This document shows, piece by piece, positions 1-5,861 of a stretch of 6,077 bases of DNA. Below the pieces are notes generated by a model. That model did no database searches, had not been told where the DNA came from, and worked only from the letters and a program-made list of their open reading frames with translations. This DNA comes from Caryophanales bacterium (GTDB lineage Bacteria; Bacillota_I; Bacilli_A; RFN20; CAG-826): positions 1 to 6,077 of the forward strand of contig JALEUF010000050.1 of the NCBI GenBank assembly GCA_022781015.1, given 5' to 3'. Positions within the stretch are counted from its first letter, which is position 1, and every line of letters begins with the position of its first letter. The position numbers and the translations under genes are program-made.

Positions 1-185
1 AGTTCTTGATAACAAATAAGTACAGCTTTTGTAGCACTCTGCAGCATGACTTATCAATAGCAAATATTTGACAAACATAGTTCTGACCAATAGCCTCCAC
101 CCTATGTGAAGTATGTTAACATGTTTTGTGCACGTTAAAGCTGTAACTTCTAATGGGGATGCTTTAATAATTTTGTTTGATTCTT

Positions 186-227
186 AAATAGGCGATACGT
201 GTATCAATCTAAATGGATTTAAAACCA
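186..227 (+). repeat. Dispersed intergenic repeat, copy A
   Basis: This roughly 42-bp unit begins AAATAGGCGATACGTGTATC and ends in TGGATTTAAAACCA. The first part contains a GATAC/GTATC dyad and the second part a TGG/CCA dyad. Its first 19 bases match copy C near 5263 at 17 positions. Its end, TTTAAAACCA, is shared exactly with copy B. All three copies lie between genes. The function is unknown; an operator, an RNA element or a remnant of a small mobile repeat are all possible. Confidence 0.5.
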
Positions 228-263
228 CGTAACCGTTGATACGTTTTAACCATGTATTCATTC

Positions 264-304
264 AAATAAGCGACTCATGTATCTATATTCCTTATTTAAA
301 ACCA
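264..304 (+). repeat. Dispersed intergenic repeat, copy B
   Basis: This copy starts AAATAAGCGACTCATGTATC and ends TTTAAAACCA, in the same orientation as copy A and 78 bp further on. Compared with copy C it keeps the pattern CATGTAT, four variable bases, then ATTCC; about 21 of the first 28 positions agree. A further exact 10-bp piece of copy C, CATGTATTCA, lies just before it at 251-260, so the region looks like degenerate tandem copies. Confidence 0.45.
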
Positions 305-324
305 TTATTGGCACATATCTAAAT

Positions 325-355
325 GCCCTAGAATTCATTTCTAGGCCTCTAGGGC
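325..355. repeat. Hairpin related to the adjacent terminator
   Basis: The arms GCCCTAG (325-331) and CTAGGGC (349-355) are perfect complements. A nested alternative, CCTAGAA with TTCTAGG, also forms around a short TTCAT loop. Read on the minus strand, the sequence begins AGCCCTAGAGGCC and closes with TCTAGGGC, closely resembling the true terminator at 390-424. There is no T-tract after it on either strand, so it may be a decayed duplicate or a backup terminator for the minus-strand gene. Confidence 0.45.
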
Positions 356-389
356 TTAATTAATGGATATTATGGTTATTTATATAGGC

Positions 390-424
390 AAAAGAAAAAG
401 CCCCTAGATTTGGCTCTAGAGGCT
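390..424 (-). terminator. Intrinsic terminator of the BIG2 lipoprotein gene
   Basis: Read on the minus strand, AGCCTCTAGA pairs with TCTAGGGGCT in a 10-bp stem with one G-U pair and a GCCAAA loop. It is followed directly by TTTTTCTTTT. The hairpin begins about 20 bp after the stop codon of the minus-strand lipoprotein gene. The stem plus T-tract is a standard rho-independent terminator. Confidence 0.9.
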
Positions 425-443
425 AAGCTGATTATTAGGTTAA

Positions 444-2564
444 TTAGGCCTTTTGTTTGGCGATGAGAGCTTTAGCGGCTTCAGGCATTGCATCAGTACC
501 AACTCCAGAATAGGTAATGCTAGCGATGTAGTGGATATCTTCGCCAGCTTGGAAGTCTAATGTATAGGTTAATGCAGAACCATCTCCACTTAAGACAAAG
601 CTTAAGGTGCAGGCATCATAGATCCAACCTTGTGCTCCCATCCAGAAGCAGATGTAGATAGAGGATAGGTAATCAGTTTGATACATCATGGCAGCGTTGA
701 CACCAGTGACATAGTTGACACCACCGACATTGATATCGGCATCTTCACCATTGTGGTTCATGATCCAGGTGGTAGAAGAATCGGTTTCGCTAACAGTCTT
801 GGAAACAAATGAAGCATCTCCTAGAAGAGTTTCTGGATTTTCTTCATTGCCAAGATTGATTATGACAGCAGTTGGGACTTCTAGTGAATTGTTCCAGATA
901 TCAGTCATCTTGGATTCACTATTGGCAACTGGATCAGAGAAGGTTTCAACTCCATCTTTAGTTGTAGCAGAAGAAGTATATAAGCTTCCATTGGCAGTGA
1001 ATAGAAGTGTGGTGCTATCTACGCTAGTTCCTAGTCCAGCATTGTAATAGCTATTTAATCCAGTTACTTTCTTATAGATACCATCGGCATTGGCGTGTGA
1101 TTCCATTTCGAAGGTCGGAAGGACTTCGGTTGATTTGCCATCATCGGTTTGGATTTTTAATCCAGATGGGCAATCGATTTCTTTACCTGTTTTGGGATTG
1201 ACCCAGCTAGCTTTAGCAGTAGCGGAGAAGGTCTTCTTTTCTTGCATGTTGGTGAAGAAATTGGTTAAGGCAGAGATATCAACGGCTTCTGGATAAACTG
1301 GGTTAGCCATCCAATTTGCAACCGGGGCAACAGTAGTAGTTCCAACATCTGAGATTTGTACACCTAAGGATAATTGAGAACCATTATAAGAGATGTTTTG
1401 GACTATTTGGCCATTGGAAGCGACTGGATAGAACATTGCAAATGTTCCATCTTTTCCTAATAAGGCAGCCATTCCAGCAACTTCGGCTCTGGTAGCTTGC
1501 TTAACTAAATTTTCGATATAGTAGAAGGAACCAGGGGCTAGTCTTTCATAAAGGGTGCTGATATTGGTGTCATATTCATCAATAGCAACAGCTTCTAGTA
1601 AATAGGCTCCGGTAGGTTCGCCTTTATTTATTATTTCTTCCCATTTGGCTCCTCCGACATTACCGTCGGAATTGAAGGCACCGAAACCATATGATTCTGG
1701 GGAACGTCCTTTGCCTGGGGTGACTTTGAATTGGTCGGCAACGAATTCTAATTCATCATTACTATTTGCCCTAGCAATGGCAGTATAGGCATAATATTTG
1801 CCATCTTTGCCTTTCATTGAACCTTCGAAGTTGAAGTCATCTTTATTTTCGCCAGAAGTTCCAAGAACGGCATAGAAGTCCTTATCGACGAATTCGACAC
1901 CGGTGATGTTATTCATGATAGTGAAGTTGCGATCGATAGAATCAATGAACTTATTGAATTTTATTTTGCCTTTAGAGACAACTTTTCCTTCGATGGCTCT
2001 TTTTGTCTTACCGGCTTTGATGGTTAATAAGAAATCACCATAATCAACACCAGTGACCTTGTGCCCATCGATTTCGATGGTTTCGGATTCGCTAGATAAT
2101 GTCCAGTTCTTGACTTTTGTAACAGTGACAAAATCTTCAACATTGATGGCATTATCATCTCCGATAACGATTTCGCTTGGTATTTTGGCTTCATCAAAGA
2201 CAATGTTGCCCCTGATATTGGCTTCCGGATCAGTGACGGTAATCTTGATTTCGAGCTTACCTTCGCTAGTCATGGCGGTTATAGTGACATCGCCTTCGCC
2301 AACACCAGTAACAGTACCTTCGTTATCGACTGTAGCAATCTTGACGTTACTAGAAATCCATTTGACACCTTCTTCGGTCTTCTTTAGTCTTAAAACGATT
2401 GTACTTCCGATATCAACACTAGTGGCACTGGCGATGATTTCGTTTGTTTCTTGTTCAGATGTAGATGGTTCAGTAGAAGACTTGCTTTCGCAAGCGACGC
2501 TACCAATAACTCCAACACCTAATAAAGCAACAACAGATAAAGTCTTTAAAATCTTGCTTTTCAT
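444..2564 (-). CDS. Lipoprotein with BIG2-type Ig-like domain(s), function unknown
   Basis: This 706-residue protein is predicted to be exported and lipid-anchored on the outer face of the membrane. A lysine-rich start and hydrophobic segment (residues 4-24) end in SVAC, giving acylated Cys25, followed by a Ser/Thr/Glu linker to about 42. Residues 43-111 fit a bacterial Ig-like BIG2 domain: a WISSN core, IATVD, then GTVTGVGEGDVTITA. Residues 131-197 look like a second, more divergent copy (WTLSSES, VTGVDYGDFLLTI). The remaining 500 or so residues contain no motif I recognise; they are polar and Gly/Ser/Thr-rich. There are no C-terminal anchor signals. The start is set by AAGGAG (2570-2575) five bases before ATG. 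The gene has its own terminator and lies downstream of, and codirectional with, the M6 protease gene. BIG2 domains usually support adhesion or spacing; a binding role here is inference. The lipoprotein call is firm, the function is not. Confidence 0.85.
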   Translation of the reverse strand: MKSKILKTLSVVALLGVGVIGSVACESKSSTEPSTSEQETNEIIASATSVDIGSTIVLRLKKTEEGVKWISSNVKIATVDNEGTVTGVGEGDVTITAMTSEGKLEIKITVTDPEANIRGNIVFDEAKIPSEIVIGDDNAINVEDFVTVTKVKNWTLSSESETIEIDGHKVTGVDYGDFLLTIKAGKTKRAIEGKVVSKGKIKFNKFIDSIDRNFTIMNNITGVEFVDKDFYAVLGTSGENKDDFNFEGSMKGKDGKYYAYTAIARANSNDELEFVADQFKVTPGKGRSPESYGFGAFNSDGNVGGAKWEEIINKGEPTGAYLLEAVAIDEYDTNISTLYERLAPGSFYYIENLVKQATRAEVAGMAALLGKDGTFAMFYPVASNGQIVQNISYNGSQLSLGVQISDVGTTTVAPVANWMANPVYPEAVDISALTNFFTNMQEKKTFSATAKASWVNPKTGKEIDCPSGLKIQTDDGKSTEVLPTFEMESHANADGIYKKVTGLNSYYNAGLGTSVDSTTLLFTANGSLYTSSATTKDGVETFSDPVANSESKMTDIWNNSLEVPTAVIINLGNEENPETLLGDASFVSKTVSETDSSTTWIMNHNGEDADINVGGVNYVTGVNAAMMYQTDYLSSIYICFWMGAQGWIYDACTLSFVLSGDGSALTYTLDFQAGEDIHYIASITYSGVGTDAMPEAAKALIAKQKA

Positions 2565-2580
2565 AAATGCTCCTTTCTCA

Positions 2581-2601
2581 CTAAACTCATATGAGATTTA
2601 G
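2581..2601. promoter_or_regulatory. Palindrome in the leader of the BIG2 lipoprotein gene
   Basis: A perfect 10-bp palindrome CTCATATGAG is flanked by CTAAA and TTTAG, giving an almost complete 21-bp dyad. It lies 6 bp upstream of the AAGGAG site of the minus-strand gene. It could be a protein-binding operator or an RNA stem near the RBS. Its CTCAT could also pair with ATGAG of the neighbouring hairpin. Confidence 0.35.
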
Positions 2602-2605
2602 TAGT

Positions 2606-2630
2606 AAAAACCTCATCGTTCTGTGAGGTT
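2606..2630 (-). promoter_or_regulatory. Terminator-like hairpin in the lipoprotein 5' leader
   Basis: On the minus strand AACCTCA pairs perfectly with TGAGGTT across an eight-base loop, and the 3' arm runs into TTTTT. It lies about 45 bp before the start codon. The AT-rich stretch just upstream contains a possible -10 (TATATA, 2634-2639) but no convincing -35 at normal spacing. If that -10 is used, the hairpin would sit at the extreme 5' end of the mRNA and could act as a stability hairpin. If transcription starts further upstream, it could act as an attenuator. Confidence 0.4.
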
Positions 2631-2760
2631 GCCTATATAAAATAATAACAAAACAAAAACTTGCAACCATTAAATTAAAAATTTAAAGGGTTTTAGGATT
2701 ATTGAGGCTAAAAATAGGCAAAAAGGACAAATTTGGTTATTACTTTAAATAAATCGGTAT

Positions 2761-2797
2761 TAAAAATAGCCCAAGGATTAGTTTCCAAGGGCTATTA
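2761..2797 (-). terminator. Intrinsic terminator of the M6 protease gene
   Basis: On the minus strand AATAGCCC and GGGCTATT form a perfect 8-bp outer stem. Two U-U mismatches and a GGA/TCC inner stem lie above it, and TTTTTAAT follows. It begins about 3 bp after the protease stop codon. This supports transcription ending before the downstream lipoprotein gene. Confidence 0.85.
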
Positions 2798-2799
2798 AG

Positions 2800-4872
2800 T
2801 TATTTAGCAGTATTTACGAAATGGAGGGTAACAGTTGAATCGGTTTGGGAAACAACGTTGAAGTTCCATTTGTTAGTGGAACCATCATTCCATTCAAGGT
2901 CATTAGGGTAGAAGTCTCTAAGTTTGTAGTTAGAATACATATTTCCACCATAATAGCCATTTTCTACTGTCTCGTTATTGTATCTATAATCATCGGCTCC
3001 GAATAGGTTAGACATCATACCGAATGAGCTATAGTAGGTATTTGATGTAGTGGAATTGACTCCGCTAGGATAGATGACTTGAAGTAATCTATTATCGGAA
3101 GGTTCACCTGTTTTACCATCGCTAGAACGGGATGGAGTGTTATCGTGAGTTAGCTTGGCAGTAGTTTCGTAAACTTTGTTTGTGGTGTCTTTATATTCGA
3201 CAGATCTTGGGGTATCGGTATAGTCAGTTACGGCACTTCCGGATACTTTATTTCCAGCATCATCAAGTTGTCCTTTTGTCGAGGAAGATCTTGAGTCGAC
3301 GTGGAAGATTTGGACACCTGGCTTTTCATATGTTCCACCATGTCCATAAGCATTAGATCCGCTAGAGCTTGCTTGTTGCCATTCTGGATAACCAGTGGAA
3401 TCCATTTCGTTGACTCCAGTTGGGGTATAGTATTCGACAATCAAATATTCATCATATGGGGATCCATTCCATCCAGTTGAAGACTTTGGAACAAGTAGGA
3501 ATTCACCAGTTTCGACATAGGAATTCAATGTGACAGTGAAGTTATCGCTAGTACCATCGACTACTTTTGGGGCAACCCAGTTATAGAACATCTTGGTATA
3601 GGCATTATGGTCGCCAACGTTATTATCCATCATGTCAACACATCCGGCTGGGCCTTCGGTCTTGTCATAAGAATAGTAGTCAGGGGCACCCATCATGTGT
3701 CCGGTTTCGTGGATGATTGTATGGGCATCGACTTTCTTGCCGCCAATGGCTGTTCCTTCTTTATATTCGGCATAATAGGCATTAGTAACAAAGTCCCATC
3801 TAGACCAGAACATCCTTCTTGGACCAGGGTTATGGATGTTTTTGGCTCCGCTAGCATTGGTAGTATAGTTCCACCAGGCACTAGAAGAGGAAGATTGGTC
3901 GCCACTTGGGGTAAGTTGGCTGGTATTATAGACAATTTCGATACCGTCGATATATCCATCTTTATCGGCGTCATATTCGGTCATGTCCATTCCCTTTTCG
4001 CTCTTTAGCCATTCGATAGCCTTGACTGCGATTTCTCTAGAAATATCGGTATTGGTACTTGGGATGTCTTTATCTGATTTTGGATAGGTATAAGCATCAG
4101 TAACAACACCGCTGATATTCAATTTGCCAAAAGAGGCTTTCTTATAATAAGAGGATAAGGATTCCCATGGAGTTTCATTGGATTCAGCAAAGAAGGCTTC
4201 ATGCAAGACCGTCTTTACAGTGTCGATATCATCAAAAATGGTATTTGTGAATTGGACTGGAATGACTAGAATCTTAACATCTCCGGTAGTAGGCATACCA
4301 TAACCTTCAAGGGTAGCAATACCTGGATAATTGGCAACCTTATATTGAGCTAATTGATCAGTTGTATAAGTGGTATAGCCTTTTCCTTCGCTAGCGACTT
4401 CGACATTGCCTTTAACAACTTCGAAATCGGCAGTGGCCTTGAATCTCTTGCCAGATGTATATTGGATTTTAGCAGTATAAGATCCGGCTGGAAGATATTC
4501 ACCGGCTTTATAGGTTAGACTTGTATCGTTTTTATTAACGATTTCGTATTCGGTCTTGAATTTATAGTTATTGACTTCTTTGTTATTAGATGGATTTTCA
4601 TCATCTTCAAAAAGCACGCTTGGCTTACAGCCATCATAGAAGGAAGCACCTTCGTTGATTGTTTGCTTTTCTAAAGTTACCTTGATACGTCTTGTTAAAG
4701 GGGTTGGGTTTGGTTCAGTAGTTACTGTTGAATCTTCTGTTTCGGTTTGGGTGGAATTAGTTGATTCACTAGGACTGCTAGAGCTATTAAAGCTTTCGTT
4801 TCCGCAGGCAACTAGAGTAACCAATGATAATCCAAGCAATGCGACTAGAGAATACTTGTTCTTGTTTCTCAT
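2800..4872 (-). CDS. M6 family (immune inhibitor A-like) lipoprotein metalloprotease
   Basis: This 690-residue protein is predicted to be a zinc-dependent protease tethered outside the cell. A signal peptide ends in LVAC, giving lipidated Cys23, followed by a Ser/Thr-rich linker to about 60. Residues 62-155 look like a beta-rich accessory domain. The M6-type region starts near ILVIPVQFTN (201-210) and includes the SYYKKASFGKLNISG segment (241-255). The catalytic motif HETGHMMGAPD has His388, Glu389 and His392, with Asp398 at the position expected for the third ligand; CVDMMDN (411-417) follows. DADKDGYIDG (301-310) fits a DxDxDG calcium loop. EYLIVEYY (475-482) and GVQIFHVD (519-526) resemble family core strands. 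All key residues look intact. The start is supported by AAGGAG (4879-4884) six bases before ATG. Family members cleave extracellular proteins; the substrate here is unknown. It is an apparently single-gene unit with its own promoter and terminator. The family call is confident. Confidence 0.93.
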   Translation of the reverse strand: MRNKNKYSLVALLGLSLVTLVACGNESFNSSSSPSESTNSTQTETEDSTVTTEPNPTPLTRRIKVTLEKQTINEGASFYDGCKPSVLFEDDENPSNNKEVNNYKFKTEYEIVNKNDTSLTYKAGEYLPAGSYTAKIQYTSGKRFKATADFEVVKGNVEVASEGKGYTTYTTDQLAQYKVANYPGIATLEGYGMPTTGDVKILVIPVQFTNTIFDDIDTVKTVLHEAFFAESNETPWESLSSYYKKASFGKLNISGVVTDAYTYPKSDKDIPSTNTDISREIAVKAIEWLKSEKGMDMTEYDADKDGYIDGIEIVYNTSQLTPSGDQSSSSSAWWNYTTNASGAKNIHNPGPRRMFWSRWDFVTNAYYAEYKEGTAIGGKKVDAHTIIHETGHMMGAPDYYSYDKTEGPAGCVDMMDNNVGDHNAYTKMFYNWVAPKVVDGTSDNFTVTLNSYVETGEFLLVPKSSTGWNGSPYDEYLIVEYYTPTGVNEMDSTGYPEWQQASSSGSNAYGHGGTYEKPGVQIFHVDSRSSSTKGQLDDAGNKVSGSAVTDYTDTPRSVEYKDTTNKVYETTAKLTHDNTPSRSSDGKTGEPSDNRLLQVIYPSGVNSTTSNTYYSSFGMMSNLFGADDYRYNNETVENGYYGGNMYSNYKLRDFYPNDLEWNDGSTNKWNFNVVSQTDSTVTLHFVNTAK

Positions 4873-4899
4873 CTTGTTCTCCTTAATTTTTGCTAATGT

Positions 4900-4927
4900 A
4901 GTTTAATATCGAACTCGCATATGTCAA
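4900..4927 (-). promoter_or_regulatory. Sigma-A-type promoter of the M6 protease gene
   Basis: On the minus strand a perfect -35 TTGACA (4922-4927) is followed after 16 bp by TAAACT (4900-4905), a 4-of-6 match to the -10 consensus. Transcription would start near 4893, giving a leader of about 20 bases that includes AAGGAG. Two copies of TCGCATA (plus strand, 4915-4921 and 4934-4940), spaced 19 bp, bracket the -35 and could be a regulator site. Confidence 0.55.
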
Positions 4928-5094
4928 ATATAATCGCATACGCGCCTACACAAAGATAATCATACTCTTAAATAATGCAATTTTCCTTTATTTTCTTTTA
5001 AGGGAGTAATTGCTGGGACTTTCCTTTGCATTTTTAGGTAGCAAGTACTTCTTAAAAAGTAATTTTGATGATTAAATCATTTTGGTGATTTTAT

Positions 5095-5256
5095 ATGAAC
5101 AAAGATGATTTGCCCCCAAGGGATATTGATTTATCAAGAATGAGTAAAAATGAATTTCATGAAAAGCTAGAACGTGCATATAAAGAATGTAAAGAAGACA
5201 GGACTACTAAAGCTGAAATTTATTTTGCTAAATTTAGGTCAACATATTCCTTTTAA
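5095..5256 (+). CDS. Small RelB-type antitoxin-like protein, C-terminal part only
   Basis: This 53-codon ORF runs from ATG to TAA. GGTGAT (5084-5089), matching the 3' end of the Shine-Dalgarno consensus, lies five bases upstream. The peptide contains MSKNEFHEKLERAYKE, then DRTTKAEIYFAKFR. This is the pattern I associate with the C-terminal, toxin-contacting half of some RelB/DinJ-type antitoxins. Those proteins are normally about 80-100 residues, with an N-terminal ribbon-helix-helix DNA-binding domain that is missing here. A TGA (5086-5088) lies in frame just upstream, and I find no frameshifted N-terminal part. No RelE-like toxin follows in the visible sequence. It may be a decayed antitoxin, a free-standing neutraliser, or an unrelated small protein. 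No clear promoter is visible upstream. The family call rests on recall of a pattern, not on a search. Confidence 0.55.
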   Translation: MNKDDLPPRDIDLSRMSKNEFHEKLERAYKECKEDRTTKAEIYFAKFRSTYSF

Positions 5257-5262
5257 AAACAA

Positions 5263-5300
5263 AAATAGGTGATACATGTATTCAAATTCCATGGTTTTTA
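5263..5300 (+). repeat. Dispersed intergenic repeat, copy C
   Basis: It begins AAATAGGTGATACATGTAT, differing at 2 of 19 positions from copy A about 5 kb away, and continues with ATTCC as in copy B. It holds the 10-bp palindrome ATACATGTAT. It lies in the 90-bp gap between the antitoxin-like ORF and the DUF3899-like gene, in the same orientation as the two distal copies. Confidence 0.5.
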
Positions 5301-5346
5301 CATTGCCCTTATTGTAAAAATCATTCTTTTGTATAAACTTACTTGC

Positions 5347-5742
5347 ATGAACAAAAAAAGAATTATCACATCATTCCTGATTGCCTCAATAATTGGAGTC
5401 ATATCATTTGTTTCTATATTTTGTGGAAGGCGACTTTTTAACTACACGGGTCTAACGGATGCCTTTTTTATATCAGGCGCAATAGTAGTTGGAATTGCAG
5501 GTTTGATATTCACGATTAGGACAGGTTCATTTGATGTACTTAATTATGGGGTTTACCGTCTTTTTGAATCTTTTAAAAAGGGAAATGAAAAAAGATGGGA
5601 TACTGCTTTAGATTATAAAAACGAGCAAAATGCCAAAAGAGAAAAGAACAAAATAATCTACTGGCCTTATTTTGCTGTCTCTGGTGTATTTTTCATACTA
5701 GCAATCATATTTCTTGTTCTTTTTTACTTAAACATACGTTAA
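5347..5742 (+). CDS. DUF3899-like small integral membrane protein
   Basis: This 131-residue protein has three hydrophobic segments, at about 5-25, 38-57 and 107-128. A lysine-rich, charged cytoplasmic-type stretch (77-103) lies between the second and third. The centre reads DAFFISGAIVVGIAGLIF, then TGSFDVLNYGVYRLF. A 'TG-FD---Y' signature right after the second helix, with a Lys-rich loop and a final helix, is what I recall of the DUF3899 family, whose function is unknown. I chose ATG at 5347 because the hydrophobic N-terminus then starts properly after MNKKR. The longer GTG frame (5269) would begin inside a repeat. There is no strong RBS; TATAAA at 5332-5337 could place the mRNA start almost at the ATG. 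A cytoplasmic-membrane location is likely; the role is unknown. Confidence 0.75.
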   Translation: MNKKRIITSFLIASIIGVISFVSIFCGRRLFNYTGLTDAFFISGAIVVGIAGLIFTIRTGSFDVLNYGVYRLFESFKKGNEKRWDTALDYKNEQNAKREKNKIIYWPYFAVSGVFFILAIIFLVLFYLNIR

Positions 5743-5765
5743 AAGTACAAAATAATCTTAAAAAC

Positions 5766-5789
5766 TGCAAAAAGTAGTTGCAAATTTTT
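5766..5789 (+). terminator. Weak terminator candidate after the DUF3899-like gene
   Basis: TGCAA pairs with TTGCA across a seven-base loop and is followed by AATTTTT. The stem is only 5 bp and AT-rich, so efficient termination is doubtful. It lies 23 bp after the stop codon. Confidence 0.35.
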
Positions 5790-5808
5790 CTACAGGTGGT
5801 TTCCTTTT

Positions 5809-5839
5809 ACACGCGTACTTGCTACGTGAATGTGTTTTT
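5809..5839 (+). terminator. Hairpin with T-tract before the third lipoprotein gene
   Basis: ACAC pairs with GTGT and CGTA with TACG around a CTTGC loop, with an uneven internal loop between the two stems, and TTTT follows. The hairpin ends about 22 bp before the next ATG. It could be the true terminator of the membrane protein gene. Alternatively, it could be a leader hairpin of the lipoprotein gene, similar in placement to the one at 2606-2630. Confidence 0.4.
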
Positions 5840-5861
5840 AATTAAGAAGAAAGGAAAAAAT

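Larger units (their letters stand above)
1..323. other. Intergenic stretch without a supportable gene
   Basis: No ORF with a credible start and ribosome binding site is visible here on either strand. No tRNA cloverleaf or recognisable rRNA or structured RNA is apparent by eye. One minus-strand frame stays open from 183 to 1 but has no well-placed start and no recognisable residues, so I do not call it. The left part contains short palindromes such as ATGTTAACAT (113-122). The right part (186-304) carries two imperfect copies of an intergenic repeat, listed separately. The stretch lies beyond the terminator of the minus-strand lipoprotein gene. Confidence 0.6.

Noticed and set aside
1..183. 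Minus-strand frame open for 61 codons to the window edge
   Set aside because: Its first ATG is about 34 codons in and has no well-spaced RBS; a second frame in the same stretch looks equally protein-like. Open frames of this length are expected by chance in a few kb.
715..1296. Plus-strand ORFs of 110 and 68 codons opposite the BIG2 lipoprotein gene
   Set aside because: They lie wholly antisense to a gene with a clear signal peptide, RBS and terminator, and their products are low-complexity Ser/Val/Leu strings typical of antisense shadows.
2053..2601. Plus-strand 182-codon ORF
   Set aside because: It is mostly antisense to the BIG2 domain and signal peptide region; its Thr/Ser/Leu-rich composition mirrors the antisense codons.
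3228..4008. Minus-strand ORFs of 70 and 93 codons and a plus-strand ORF of 133 codons inside the protease gene
   Set aside because: All overlap the intact M6 catalytic region in other frames and show no RBS or family features.
4655..4906. Plus-strand 83-codon ORF over the protease N-terminus and promoter
   Set aside because: It is antisense to the signal peptide; its hydrophobic end is the complement of promoter and leader sequence.
5269..5346. GTG-initiated N-terminal extension of the membrane protein
   Set aside because: The start lies inside repeat copy C, there is no SD, and the MNKKR start at 5347 gives a normal membrane-protein N-terminus.
5038..5825. 11-bp inverted repeat GTAGCAAGTAC (5038-5048) and GTACTTGCTAC (5815-5825) flanking two genes
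   Set aside because: It looks like mobile-element ends, but a few 11-bp inverted matches are expected by chance in 6 kb, the match does not extend, and no transposase or target duplication is seen.
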